Shown in pieces: positions 8,981 to 18,718 of a stretch of DNA of 32,154 nt (within the stretch, counting starts at the first letter, position 1; every line of letters begins with the position of its first letter). The translations under genes were made by a program, and so were the position numbers. The DNA is from Calothrix sp. CSU_2_0 (GTDB lineage Bacteria > Cyanobacteriota > Cyanobacteriia > Cyanobacteriales > Nostocaceae), in NCBI GenBank assembly GCA_012034595.1, contig JAAUPE010000084.1, positions 1 to 32,154 on the forward strand, read 5' to 3'. Under the pieces are notes generated by a model. The model was not told the DNA's origin and ran no database searches. It saw nothing but the letters and a program-made list of their open reading frames with translations.

Positions 8981-9583
8981 ATGACTAGCGAAGTAAAATT
9001 GGTTTCCGGTTCCGGTATTCCCCTTGTCGGTAACGATATCGACACAGACAGAATTATTCCTGCCCGTTTTTTAAAATGTGTCACCTTCGATGGACTCGGA
9101 GAACATGCTTTTGAGGACGATCGCATTGCCCTCAATGGTGGGCATCCTTTCGATAAGAAAGAGTATCAAAACGCCAAAATTTTAGTAGTTAATCGTAATT
9201 TTGGTTGCGGTTCTTCGCGAGAACATGCACCTCAAGCCATTGCTAAATGGGGTATTCAAGCCATCATTGGTGAAAGTTTTGCCGAGATATTTCTCGGTAA
9301 TTGCGTAGCTATTGGTATACCTTGTGTTACTAGTGATACGGCAACTGTGACGCGATCGCAGGAATTGATTGCTGCAAATCCCCAAGTAGCAGTAACGGTG
9401 AATTTAGAGACGATGCAGGTACAATGTGGTGATTTTTCAGCACCAATATCAATGGCTGAAGGTGTCAGAAATATGTTTATTTCGGGTTCTTGGGATGCTT
9501 GCGGTCAATTAGTCGCAGCTTCGGAACAAGTTAAAGCTACAGCCGCAAAACTACCATATATCAATTGGAGTGCCACCGCTTAA
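8981..9583 (+). CDS. leuD: 3-isopropylmalate dehydratase, small subunit
   Basis: 200 residues. Partner of LeuC, supplying the mobile swivel domain that completes the active site. Seen: [15 protein letters not shown] near the N-terminus and the signature [15 protein letters not shown] around residues 73-87, then [17 protein letters not shown] 8981 follows the leuC stop by 39 nt. A strong hairpin at 9661-9700 probably ends the leuCD transcript. Confidence 0.97.
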   Translation: MTSEVKLVSGSGIPLVGNDIDTDRIIPARFLKCVTFDGLGEHAFEDDRIALNGGHPFDKKEYQNAKILVVNRNFGCGSSREHAPQAIAKWGIQAIIGESFAEIFLGNCVAIGIPCVTSDTATVTRSQELIAANPQVAVTVNLETMQVQCGDFSAPISMAEGVRNMFISGSWDACGQLVAASEQVKATAAKLPYINWSATA

Positions 9584-9936
9584 AATTAAAGATTACATTC
9601 TTCTGCGCGCCTTTACATGAAATAATTCTTATTCTCGTAGGCAGATTACTAATATAAACCTTTAGATTCCCGATTTTGTGAGCGAAGTCGGGAATCTAAA
9701 TTTTCATCACAACTAATTTATAGTGACTGTAAATTATTCCTTGCAGATTGGGCAGTATTAAATAAGGGGATTCAAACCTGACTGATTTAGTAGCAGAGTA
9801 TAGGCATAAAATTTATCCTTACTTAGCTATATTTGCATAATATTATTTATGTGAATAGACAACCTAATTATTACTTATAAATAAATGCCTTCGGCAAAAA
9901 TTTATGTGATATTACTTAAATTTCTCAACTGAGGCT
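9584..9936. other. intergenic region with the leuCD end and the kinase promoter
   Basis: 353 nt without a gene. Besides the hairpin at 9661-9700 it is AT-rich and holds nothing that I recognise. The start of the sensor-kinase transcript must lie in the second half. Confidence 0.4.
9661..9700 (+). terminator. strong hairpin after leuD, probable terminator
   Basis: Perfect 13-bp arms TTTAGATTCCCGA (9661-9673) and TCGGGAATCTAAA (9688-9700) with a 14-nt loop, followed by TTTTC. It starts 78 nt after the leuD stop. The T tract is short, so it may be a terminator or a 3'-end stabilising hairpin. Confidence 0.6.
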
Positions 9937-11466
9937 ATGACTCACCAACCTGATGAAAATTTAACTTATAAAGATAACTCACAGCCTTTAAGAATGTTTC
10001 AACAAGTCTGGAAAAAACGCTCACAAATTTTTAAAAATGTTATTCATCATATCAATTTTTTAAGTATTGAGAAAAAAATCAAATTTGGGTATCTGACATC
10101 TGTGGCAGTTGTCATGTCTGGTAGCTTAACAGGGATTGCGATCGGTGATTTTTGGCAAAATCATGCTAACTCTGAACGTATAAAGTTACGTGGAGAACGT
10201 ATATTACTAAGCAAGTTGAGAAGCGATACTATTAGTTTACAGGTAGTAGCAGCTTTTCCTCCTTCTTTACAAAAAGTTAGGAATTTTCAACAGGCAAAAA
10301 CAACAGCGATACAAAGAATCACTAGAAACAAAAAATTATTAAATCAAATAAGTAATCAAACAATAATTTTATCAAATCAATCATTTCAAGTTTTATTTGA
10401 TAAACATCAAGATACACATTTAGAGTTTCTCCAAAATCTCGAATTTTTATTAAATAAAATTGAGCCAAAATCTTTAGGTACTAAACAAATTACTCTGATT
10501 AAAGATGATTTTAATAAGTTGAATGAGAGTGCAGTAATACAAGAAACGGAAGATTTTATCAATCAGCTTGTAAATGCAATTGAAGTTGCAGAAAAGCAAG
10601 AAGAAAAAGCCGAGTCTAATTTAAAAAAAGTTATGATACTACGTATTATAATTATTTTTCTTAGCATTAGCGCAAGCATTATATTAGTTTACCTATTTGT
10701 TATTTATACAAGCAAAAATGTTTCTCTTCCTGTGACTGCAATTATAAATGTTACCCAGCAGGCAATTAAAAAGCAAGATTTCTCACTAAAAGTTCCCGAA
10801 AGTAACACTACTGATTTAGCAAAATTGGCGAATTATATCAATCAAATGCTTTATCAACTGAAAACACTTAGCGAAGTACAAAAAAATGCTCAAGTATCTG
10901 CTGATAGTGCAAATCAAGCTAAAAGCAAATTTTTGGCAAACATGAGTCACGAATTACGTACACCGCTAAATGGTATTTTGGGTTATGCTCAGATTCTTTC
11001 CCGTTCTGAAAATATCACGGAGGAACAAAGACACGGTATTAAAACAATCTATCAATGCGGGTTCCATTTGCTGAGTTTAATTAATGATATCCTAGATTTA
11101 TCAAAGCTTGAATCCCAAAAACTAGAGCTAGAATTAGTAGATTTTCATCTACCTTCATTCATTCAAGGAGTTGTCGAAATCTGTCGAGTTAAAGCTGAAC
11201 AAAAAGGTATTGATTTCATTTATGAACCTCAAATTAATCTACCAATAGGTATCACTACCGATAAAAAACGATTGCGACAGATACTCATTAATTTACTAAG
11301 TAATGCGATTAAATTTACTAATGCTGGTTGTGTCAAGCTCAAAGTTCAAGTTAGCAATAGTAAACTGCCATCAAATGCATTAATTCATTTTACGATTGTT
11401 GATACAGGTGTGGGAATGAGTACCGAACAAATGGAAAATATATTTTTACCATTGAACAGGTTATAA
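9937..11466 (+). CDS. membrane hybrid histidine kinase, N-terminal part (frameshifted)
   Basis: 509 codons ending prematurely. Seen: membrane helix 1 (about 49-70), a helical extracytoplasmic sensor of about 160 residues with no known fold name, membrane helix 2 (about 232-258), a HAMP-like linker (259-310), the HisKA phospho-acceptor His338 in FLANMSHELRTPLNG, and the ATPase N box (RLRQILINLLSNAIKFT) and G1 box VDTGVGM. The frame then reads FLPLNRL and stops at 11464. The expected family text is FLPFEQV...; it is found in another frame starting at 11451. One T is missing near 11452-11453 (CCATTG instead of CCATTTG). Alone, this product lacks the G2 box and receiver and should not be a working kinase. 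Confidence 0.85.
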   Translation: MTHQPDENLTYKDNSQPLRMFQQVWKKRSQIFKNVIHHINFLSIEKKIKFGYLTSVAVVMSGSLTGIAIGDFWQNHANSERIKLRGERILLSKLRSDTISLQVVAAFPPSLQKVRNFQQAKTTAIQRITRNKKLLNQISNQTIILSNQSFQVLFDKHQDTHLEFLQNLEFLLNKIEPKSLGTKQITLIKDDFNKLNESAVIQETEDFINQLVNAIEVAEKQEEKAESNLKKVMILRIIIIFLSISASIILVYLFVIYTSKNVSLPVTAIINVTQQAIKKQDFSLKVPESNTTDLAKLANYINQMLYQLKTLSEVQKNAQVSADSANQAKSKFLANMSHELRTPLNGILGYAQILSRSENITEEQRHGIKTIYQCGFHLLSLINDILDLSKLESQKLELELVDFHLPSFIQGVVEICRVKAEQKGIDFIYEPQINLPIGITTDKKRLRQILINLLSNAIKFTNAGCVKLKVQVSNSKLPSNALIHFTIVDTGVGMSTEQMENIFLPLNRL

Positions 11467-12305
11467 ATAGCGATCGCGAGACAGAAGGAACGGGGTTAGG
11501 ATTAACACTGAGCCAAAAAGTAGTAGAAATGATGGGTAGTTGTATCGAAGTAAAAAGTCAAATTGGAGTTGGTAGTTTATTTGAGTTTGAACTTGATTGT
11601 CGAGTCACAGATGACTGGACTGAGACTAGTACTATTACAAGTCAGGGCAAAATAATTGGTTATTCTGGTAGTCGCAAAAAAGTCTTAATTGTTGATGATT
11701 ATTGGGAAAACCGTTCTTTATTGATTAGTTTATTAGAACCTCTTGATTTTACTCTCATTGAGGCGAATAATGGTAGAGACGCGATTGAGAAAGCATTTGA
11801 ATATCAGCCAGATTTGATTATTTCCGATATCGCAATGCCAGCGATAGATGGTTGGGAAATGCTATCAAATATCCGTCACTCAGAACTATTAAAAAATACT
11901 ATTGTCATTTTAGCTTCACCGAATATTAAAGGAGATGAACGTCAAAAAAGTTTAAGTGCAGGAGCGAATGCTTTCCTGACACGTCCAATACAAGTTGAAG
12001 AACTTTATAACTTACTAGCAAAACATTTACAAATAAATTGGATTTACGCGACTCCTTCAATTTCATCAGATGATGCTGTGACAGTTGGGACTAGCGAAAT
12101 GATTATACCACCAGTTGCTGACTTAAATATGCTATTAGAATATGCGAGGAAAGGACAAATCAAAGGAATTAAACAAGAATTAGACCGCATTGCTCGGAAG
12201 GATGAAAAATATCACATATTTGTTAGACAATTAAATAAATATGCAAAAAACCTCAATATCCAAAAAATTCGCACTTTCATCCAAGAAAACATAAATCCCC
12301 AATAA
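11452..12305 (+). pseudogene. same hybrid kinase, C-terminal part: end of ATPase domain plus receiver
   Basis: Read in the frame of ATT 11451 it continues the kinase: EQVINSDRETEGTGLGLTLS (G2 box GTGLGL), then VGSLFEFEL, the normal end of HATPase_c, then a receiver domain: KKVLIVDD, phospho-acceptor Asp in LIISDIAMP, a Ser/Thr-position segment near VILASPN and the conserved Lys replaced by Arg (FLTRPIQVEEL, usually TKP). A helical tail of about 60 residues ends the protein. An internal ATG at 11529 could only start after the G2 box. If the missing base is a sequencing error the full gene is 9937-12305, about 790 residues. Receiver Lys-to-Arg is unusual and may weaken phosphorylation switching. 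Confidence 0.75.
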
Positions 12306-12367
12306 ATCCCTCCAGAAACTTACAAACCTTTCTATATACTAATAATTTATTATTAAAATTTACAGAA

Positions 12368-13771
12368 ATGCTCGACAACAACTTAGAAACGACAGAAAAT
12401 CTGAATCCAGAAAATACCAGTTCTGATAATGGTCTTAGTAAGGAAATTGAAACTATTTTAGTTATTGATGATAGCCCTACAAATTTAGAAGTTTTATATA
12501 CAACTTTAGCCGATGCTGGTTATGAAGTGTTGGTGGAGATGGATGGTATTAGCGGTATTGAGCAAGTCAAGAATAATCCACCTGATTTAATATTACTGGA
12601 TATTATGATGCCTAAAATTGATGGATTTGAAACTTGTCGTCGTTTGCAAGCAAATCCATTCACAAAAGATATTCCCATCATTTTTATGACAGCACTAAGC
12701 GATACTGTCGAGAAAGTCAGAGGATTGAAACTTGGAGCAGTTGATTATATTACCAAACCATTTCAACAAGATGAAGTTTTAGCACGAATTAAAGTCCAAT
12801 TAAAATTACGACGTTTGAATATAGAATTGGACAAACAAAAACAACAATTAGAAGAACGAGTTAAAGAAAGAACTGCCGAACTATCTAAAGCTTTAGAAGA
12901 ACTGCAAAATATGCAATTACAGTTAGTCCAAAGCGAAAAAATCTCTTCATTAGGGCAATTAGTTGCAGGTGTTGCCCATGAAATTAATAATCCCATTGGC
13001 TTTATTTCCACAAATTTATATCATGCTGATAAATACGCTCAAGACATAATTCACTTGTTAAATTTATATCAGAAAAAATATCCTCACCCAGATACAGAAA
13101 TAGAAGAAGTTATTGAGACAGTAGACTTAGAACATATTTCTAAAGACTTACCAAAGCTGATTTCTTCGATGAAATTAGGGAGCGATCGCATTCGCGGTAT
13201 TATGCAATCATTGCGTAATTTTTCCCGTGCAGATGGGGTGGAAAAGAAAGCAGTAGACATTCATGAAGGTATCGAAACTACCTTGATGATTCTTCAACAT
13301 CGTCTCAAATCCCAAACCTATCGTCCCGGAATTCAAGTGATGAAAGAATATGGAAATATTCCCCAATTTGCATGTTATCCAGGACAACTAAATCAAGTAT
13401 TTATGAATCTTATTGCCAATGCAATCGATGCTATTGATGAAGGTGTTCAAGGTAGCAACTGGGAAAGCGAGAAAGGTAAATTATTCACCCCCGAAAATAT
13501 TCTTTCTACACCCTTAATTTGTATTTGTACCACAGTGGATAGAGAAAACGTCACCATCCACATTGGAGACAACGGTAAAGGAATGGAGCCAGAAGTTCGC
13601 GATCGCATCTTCCATGCATACTACACCACGAAACCAGAAGGGAAAGGAACTGGTTTAGGATTATCAATCAGCTATCAGATAATTACCGAAAAGCACGGTG
13701 GAACTTTAGAATGTATTTCTTCTCCGGGTAAAGGAACCGAATTTATTATTCAAATTCCTCTGGGAAAATAA
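12368..13771 (+). CDS. soluble response-regulator/histidine kinase (REC-HisKA-HATPase)
   Basis: 467 residues, no membrane segment. Domains: receiver at about 28-145 with acidic pair IDD (34-35), phospho-acceptor Asp78 in LILLDIMMP, Thr in FMTAL and Lys130 in ITKPF; coiled coil at about 148-190; HisKA-like helix with His204 in QLVAGVAHEINNPIG; HATPase_c with NLIANAIDAI, DNGKGM and GTGLGLS. All boxes look intact. The AHEINNP type of H box is typical of this soluble cyanobacterial class. It starts 62 nt after the broken hybrid kinase on the same strand, so they are likely one operon; the upstream kinase (or its receiver) may feed phosphate to this protein's receiver. ATG 12368 is the first start in frame. 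Confidence 0.92.
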   Translation: MLDNNLETTENLNPENTSSDNGLSKEIETILVIDDSPTNLEVLYTTLADAGYEVLVEMDGISGIEQVKNNPPDLILLDIMMPKIDGFETCRRLQANPFTKDIPIIFMTALSDTVEKVRGLKLGAVDYITKPFQQDEVLARIKVQLKLRRLNIELDKQKQQLEERVKERTAELSKALEELQNMQLQLVQSEKISSLGQLVAGVAHEINNPIGFISTNLYHADKYAQDIIHLLNLYQKKYPHPDTEIEEVIETVDLEHISKDLPKLISSMKLGSDRIRGIMQSLRNFSRADGVEKKAVDIHEGIETTLMILQHRLKSQTYRPGIQVMKEYGNIPQFACYPGQLNQVFMNLIANAIDAIDEGVQGSNWESEKGKLFTPENILSTPLICICTTVDRENVTIHIGDNGKGMEPEVRDRIFHAYYTTKPEGKGTGLGLSISYQIITEKHGGTLECISSPGKGTEFIIQIPLGK

Positions 13772-13888
13772 TATAAATATGGTTTGCAATTTGCTTTATC
13801 TTGATTATATCCCTGACTTTTTTTCGGGAATGTTTTTATATGTCCACTTGAATAAGTCAGAGATGTGTGTGGATATTTATGCTTATTT

Positions 13889-14866
13889 TTAATTCCCCTG
13901 CAACACTTTAACTGCTAAATCTGGATAATCGCTAAATATTCCATCAATACCCAAATCAAAAAATAACTGATATTCAGCTTGTGGGTTTCCCTGGAAGTTT
14001 AAAGGCAAAAAGTTATCTTCATTGCGAAATGTCCAGACATGAATTAGCAAACCTGCTAGATGAGCATTTTCGACCAAATTCGTTGGTGGTAGTAATTTTC
14101 TAGAAGCATCTTGAGGTACTAATAAATTTTTATTAATTCCAATGGCTTGTGCATAATTAGCAATTTGCTTTAATCCTGCTAAATCTACTAAATCTATATA
14201 TTTACGTTCATCTCCCTGCAAAAGAAAATCGTATGGTTGCCCTTTATCATTAATCAATTGAACCAATGGCAAATCAGTTTTTGCTGATAAATACTCTAAA
14301 TTACCTACTTCAAAAGATTGAATAAATACAGGTGCATTTTTCCCTTTATAACCATTCGCAGATAAAACTTCTAATAATTTTTCTTCCAAAGCTAAATCAA
14401 GATAACGAAAATATGTAGGGTGTTTTGTTTCTGGATAAATCCCAATTGTACGTTTAGTTTCAACAATTTTACGCTGTACTAAATCAATAATTTCTTGCAA
14501 AGTTGGTATTTCATATAATCCATCATAATTAATATTATGAGGTCGTATTTTCGGGATTCTTTCTTTCGCACGTAATCTTTTAATTTCAGCTAAAGTAAAA
14601 TCTTCACTAAACCACCCACTTTTGAATTCTCCATCAATCAACTTAGTCGTTCTCCGATTAGAAAATTCTAAATGACTTGCCACATTTGTAGTTTCAGAAA
14701 TTTCATTTTCATGTCGGGCAATCAATACACCATCTTTAGTAATCACCAAATCCGGTTCGATAAAATCAGCACCCATATTTATAGCTAATTCATACGCAGC
14801 TAAAGTATGTTCGGGACGATATCCACTAGCTCCACGATGGGCAATAACTATAGGTAAATTTTGCAT
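13889..14866 (-). CDS. glycerophosphodiester phosphodiesterase family protein
   Basis: 325 residues of the GDPD TIM-barrel family, which cuts glycerophosphodiesters (deacylated phospholipids) to glycerol 3-phosphate and an alcohol. Seen: AHRGASGYRPEHTLAAY with catalytic His10, Arg11 and Glu19; Glu37 and Asp39 in FIEPDLVITKDG (metal ligands); His52 in ARHENE; later YPETKHP, and the C-terminal VWTFRNED and GIDGIFSDYPD. The longer form and the insert between strands match GlpQ-type rather than short UgpQ-type enzymes. No signal peptide is visible, unlike periplasmic GlpQ, so it may be cytosolic. It follows the M15 peptidase gene by 75 nt on the same strand. Confidence 0.93.
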   Translation of the reverse strand: MQNLPIVIAHRGASGYRPEHTLAAYELAINMGADFIEPDLVITKDGVLIARHENEISETTNVASHLEFSNRRTTKLIDGEFKSGWFSEDFTLAEIKRLRAKERIPKIRPHNINYDGLYEIPTLQEIIDLVQRKIVETKRTIGIYPETKHPTYFRYLDLALEEKLLEVLSANGYKGKNAPVFIQSFEVGNLEYLSAKTDLPLVQLINDKGQPYDFLLQGDERKYIDLVDLAGLKQIANYAQAIGINKNLLVPQDASRKLLPPTNLVENAHLAGLLIHVWTFRNEDNFLPLNFQGNPQAEYQLFFDLGIDGIFSDYPDLAVKVLQGN

Positions 14867-14941
14867 ATCAAAGCACTTATTTAATTAATTTATTTTGGTT
14901 TAATTTCCTATTTACATAACCCAGTAGATAAAATTGGATAT

Positions 14942-15808
14942 CTACAAAGGAGTCAACCAATAAGAAATATTCCCGACGATTTTTTTCCGAAAACCCAACT
15001 GACTTAAATTGTCTTCCGACACACCTAAATAAGTCCAATGGGGAATATCACCTTCCACAGTTTGAAACCAACCATTTTGATTCAATACTTCCCTTTGCTT
15101 ACTATTAGAAACCCTTAAATCAACAGCTAATCCCCACAGATGTTGTGATGTTCCCGGAGGTGCAACAATGCTGAGAATTCGAGTTTCTTTACCTTGTCTA
15201 ACTTTTTCTAAAGTGTTGTTATTTGCATACTTTCGCCAAAAACGTAAATTAGTTTCAAAAGTACGAGTACAATCACCTCCACCATTCCCTGACTTTAGGG
15301 AAATATTAGTTTGAGTACGGGATTTATTCAATGCATCTGCTGCTGCTTTTTGGAGATAACAATTATTACCTGTATTCACCTTTCCCATAGTTAAAGTAGT
15401 TTGATATTGTTTAGTTTCTTGTGAATTAATAAACAATACTTTAGGTGGTAACTTAATTAAAGAATTATTATTGATGAAAACAGCACCATATTGACGCAAC
15501 AAAATATATTCAAAGCTTCCTTGATTTGGTATTTCTGATAATTTACTCATAATCGCAGAAATAAAACGTTCTTTCTCTGGCAGATTAGGATTATATGTAG
15601 GAATAGAATTGGGTGAAATCTGGGGATTAGTAATTCCTGGTTGAGAAATACAGGATTTATTGAGAATTCGATTAATTAAACAATCCTCTGTCGGTGTGAC
15701 CGAATCAAAGTTCGCTGTACGCTGTGCATTACTACTACTGGCAACAATCCCAGCAGAAATAAAAATACAAGCGCACATTACAATTATCTTCCTAACAATT
15801 CTATTCAT
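14942..15808 (-). CDS. secreted M15 family (VanY-like) D-Ala-D-Ala carboxypeptidase-type peptidase
   Basis: 288 residues. Signal peptide at 1-28 (positively charged start, hydrophobic core, SNAQ). The C-terminal half has the M15 zinc motif: SQHLWGLAVDLR with His223 and Asp230, and PHWTYLG with His257. Predicted to cut the D-Ala-D-Ala or a related peptide bond in peptidoglycan. Between the signal and the catalytic part there are about 120 residues without a recognised domain. Two pairs of cysteines (43/53 and 150/180) could form disulphides in the periplasm. The gene is upstream of and possibly co-transcribed with the phosphodiesterase gene; the link between them is not obvious. Confidence 0.88.
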   Translation of the reverse strand: MNRIVRKIIVMCACIFISAGIVASSSNAQRTANFDSVTPTEDCLINRILNKSCISQPGITNPQISPNSIPTYNPNLPEKERFISAIMSKLSEIPNQGSFEYILLRQYGAVFINNNSLIKLPPKVLFINSQETKQYQTTLTMGKVNTGNNCYLQKAAADALNKSRTQTNISLKSGNGGGDCTRTFETNLRFWRKYANNNTLEKVRQGKETRILSIVAPPGTSQHLWGLAVDLRVSNSKQREVLNQNGWFQTVEGDIPHWTYLGVSEDNLSQLGFRKKIVGNISYWLTPL

Positions 15809-16465
15809 AATTAATATAACTAATCTTATTTAACTTATGTAAATATGATGAATACAGTGATAAGCATACTTGATAAATAGATTAAATACTTAATTTTATT
15901 TTAATTAGATTACAAAATTGTAGAAAATATTGAAAAATCGGTAAGTGATTTGGGTTTTCTTGGACTCTAATCTGCAACTGTTCCAAGTAATATAACTTCA
16001 TTACATCACCTGGATTATTTTTTGAAATTTTATAATTTTCGCTCTAAATAAATATTTTAAGTAAGTTGATAAAATCGTAAATTTCTTGTTTTACAGAATT
16101 TACAGTATTTTTCTTCCGTATTTAGACAAACTACAAAATAATCATATTTGCTAATAGTAATAATATCTGCGATCGCATTCGGAAAATGTTCATAAACTCT
16201 ACTATAAATAATAGTTGTTTTGATTCACCTCATTGTCATTCTTCACTTGATGTAATTCTGGCAAAAGATGAGATAACCATACTGGATAAACTTTTCTTTC
16301 GGTTAATTAATAACTATATTTTGAATTTTAGCTGAAGCTTGGATTTTTTTGAAATTTACAACCTCCCATATTCACCCCCATACCAAAAAGTCCAACAGAC
16401 ATAATCCTTTATGCGGTATGTTCCGCTAAAATTAACTATATCTCTAGCCTGTTTTTTCCCTAAGT
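15809..16465. other. long AT-rich intergenic region upstream of mnmG
   Basis: 657 nt between divergent genes. It holds a possible degraded gene on the minus strand (16057-16306) and a GCGG...CCGC mini-hairpin near 16411-16424. The mnmG promoter should lie in the last 150 nt. Nothing else is recognised. Confidence 0.4.
16057..16306 (-). pseudogene. possible degraded small gene, family unknown
   Basis: Two overlapping open stretches in different frames look protein-like. The first (from 16306 down) reads ERKVYPVWLSHLLPELHQVK; the second (to the stop at 16057-16059) reads YEHFPNAIADIITISKYDYF followed by a Cys-x-x-Cys pair (KYCKFCK) and RFYQLT. They would join with a one-base shift near 16200-16220. 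No start codon with a ribosome site is visible. The composition is more protein-like than the surrounding spacer, but I do not recognise the family and it may be chance. Confidence 0.25.
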
Positions 16466-18388
16466 ATGACCATGCACAATTCCGTAGAATTCCAAGACGC
16501 TTTTGATGTCATCGTCGTGGGTGCGGGTCACTCAGGTTGTGAAGCTGCACTCGCTACAGCCCGTCTTGGTTGTCGTACTCTCCTTTTGACCCTGAATCTC
16601 GATAAAATAGCTTGGCAGCCCTGTAACCCGGCTGTGGGTGGTCCTGCCAAGTCTCAGTTGACCCACGAAGTCGATGCTTTAGGTGGGGAAATTGGCAAAA
16701 TGGCTGACCGAACCTACTTGCAAAAACGTATACTCAATTCCTCTAGGGGACCCGCAGTCTGGGCATTACGTGCCCAAACCGATAAGCGTGAATATGCGGC
16801 AATTATGAAGGGAATTATTGAGAACCAGGAAAACCTCATGGTTCGTGAAAGCATGGTCACAGATTTAGTTCTGGGCAAAAATGACGAGATTATTGGTGTC
16901 CAAACCTACTTTGGAGTAGCTTTTGCCTGCAAAACTGTCATTCTCACCACAGGTACTTTTTTAGGGGGGAAAATTTGGGTTGGGAACAAATCGATGGCAG
17001 CTGGACGTGCGGGAGAATTTGCTGCTGAAGGTTTGACGGAAACCCTGAATCGATTGGGTTTTGAAACGGGAAGGTTGAAAACTGGCACACCTGCGCGGGT
17101 TGATAAGCGCTCTGTAGATTACAGCCAAATGCAACTCCAGCCTGGGGATGATGAGGTGCGGTGGTTTAGTTTCGATCCAGAAGTTTGGGTGGAACGGCAA
17201 CAACTCCCCTGCCACATGACCAGAACCACACCGGAAACCCACCGTTTAATTCGCGAAAATTTACATCTGTCCCCCGTATATGGGGGTTGGGTAGAAGCAA
17301 AAGGTCCCCGCTACTGTCCGAGCATTGAAGATAAGATAGTTAGGTTTGCCGATAAGGAAAGTCATCAAATCTTCATCGAACCGGAAGGTAGGGATATCCC
17401 TGAACTTTATATCCAAGGATTTTCCACAGGATTACCAGAAAATCTGCAATTGCAAATGCTGCGATCGCTTCCCGGTTTGGAAAATTGTATAATGCTCCGT
17501 CCTGCCTATGCAGTGGAGTACGATTATTTACCAGCAACCCAATGTTTTCCCACCTTGATGACCAAAAAAATCGCCGGGTTATTTTGTGCCGGGCAAATAA
17601 ATGGGACAACTGGCTATGAAGAAGCGGCAGCACAGGGGATTGTAGCCGGAATTAATGCTGCTAGATTTGTGGGCGATCGCGATATGATTGTATTTTCTCG
17701 CGAACAAAGTTATATCGGCACTTTGGTAGATGACTTGTGTACCAAAGATTTGCGCGAACCTTACCGAATGCTCACCAGTCGTTCCGAATACCGCTTAATT
17801 TTACGTTCCGACAATGCTGACCAACGGATGACACCTCTAGGTAGGGAAATCGGTTTGATTGATGACCGACGTTGGCAGCTTTACAACAGCAAACAAGCCA
17901 ATATTACCGCAGAAAAAGAACGGCTCCACAGCACACGCATAAAAGAAAACGACGACATAGGCAAAGCAATATTTGCCGCAACCCAACAAGCAATCAAAGG
18001 TTCAATCACCCTTGCAGACTTGCTCCGTCGTCCCGGTTTCCACTATGCAAACCTCGACAAATACCAACTTGCCAACCCCTCACTCAACCGTGCAGAAAGA
18101 GAAGGGGCAGAAATTGATATCAAATATTCCGGTTATCTGGCACGTCAACAAAGTCAAATCGAACAAATTACCCGTCAAGCAAACCGTCCCTTACCTGCGG
18201 AGTTAGACTATGCAGCGATTGATACTTTATCGAAGGAAGCACGGGAAAAATTAAACAAAGTTAAACCCCTAACGATCGGTCAAGCATCTCGCATCGGTGG
18301 AGTCAATCCAGCCGATGTTAATGCCTTATTAATTTTCTTAGAAATACGCAAAAGCCAATCTTCAAGCGAGTTTTCTACATTAGCTTAA
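16466..18388 (+). CDS. mnmG: tRNA uridine-34 carboxymethylaminomethyl-modifying enzyme MnmG (GidA)
   Basis: 640 residues, full length. FAD-binding Rossmann motif [14 protein letters not shown] at about 17-30, then the GidA signature [13 protein letters not shown] (54-66), the second signature [14 protein letters not shown] and [21 protein letters not shown] carrying the catalytic-region cysteine, and a C-terminal helical tRNA-binding domain with [15 protein letters not shown] and [16 protein letters not shown]. With MnmE it makes the cmnm5 group on U34 of several tRNAs using glycine and a folate one-carbon unit. ATG 16466 places the Rossmann strand at the usual distance. mnmE is not in the window. 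Confidence 0.97.
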   Translation: MTMHNSVEFQDAFDVIVVGAGHSGCEAALATARLGCRTLLLTLNLDKIAWQPCNPAVGGPAKSQLTHEVDALGGEIGKMADRTYLQKRILNSSRGPAVWALRAQTDKREYAAIMKGIIENQENLMVRESMVTDLVLGKNDEIIGVQTYFGVAFACKTVILTTGTFLGGKIWVGNKSMAAGRAGEFAAEGLTETLNRLGFETGRLKTGTPARVDKRSVDYSQMQLQPGDDEVRWFSFDPEVWVERQQLPCHMTRTTPETHRLIRENLHLSPVYGGWVEAKGPRYCPSIEDKIVRFADKESHQIFIEPEGRDIPELYIQGFSTGLPENLQLQMLRSLPGLENCIMLRPAYAVEYDYLPATQCFPTLMTKKIAGLFCAGQINGTTGYEEAAAQGIVAGINAARFVGDRDMIVFSREQSYIGTLVDDLCTKDLREPYRMLTSRSEYRLILRSDNADQRMTPLGREIGLIDDRRWQLYNSKQANITAEKERLHSTRIKENDDIGKAIFAATQQAIKGSITLADLLRRPGFHYANLDKYQLANPSLNRAEREGAEIDIKYSGYLARQQSQIEQITRQANRPLPAELDYAAIDTLSKEAREKLNKVKPLTIGQASRIGGVNPADVNALLIFLEIRKSQSSSEFSTLA

Positions 18389-18718
18389 AATAAACTTCAT
18401 GAAGTGCGATTATAGTAGTGGGGTATACACTTAAGGGTGATTATACTCTAGAAGAAGCAAATTTATCCCTGCTCTTCTCCGCATTTTCCACAGGTAACTA
18501 GATATTATCTCAGGGTTTTCACTCTGGTAAAACCAGTTAAACTAAGTTTAATTTAATACAGATTCACAAACACTGTACTCTCCCGTAAACAAAAACATGG
18601 ATACTGAATCCGCAGTCAACCAAATGATAATTAATATTTATTAATATTTATTAATATTTATGGACTGTACGGATAGAAAATCCTCTTTCGAGCCAAAAGC
18701 AATTATCTAACTTTCGCT
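18389..18718. other. intergenic region after mnmG
   Basis: 330 nt with no gene. It contains the three-copy decamer at 18631-18660 and a weak hairpin (GGTTTT/AAAACC, 18514-18534). It should contain the promoter for the next gene. Confidence 0.4.
18631..18660. repeat. three tandem copies of decamer TTAATATTTA
   Basis: Three perfect head-to-tail copies of TTAATATTTA, 58 nt before the start of the downstream gene. Copies of 10 bp put the same face of the helix forward, so it may be a curved or regulatory stretch; it is also a candidate for slippage. Confidence 0.85.

Noticed and set aside
16370-16420. short minus-strand frame starting MSVGLFGMGVNMGG near the mnmG promoter
   Set aside because: Only about 24 codons, no ribosome site, and no recognised family; probably chance or part of a repeat.
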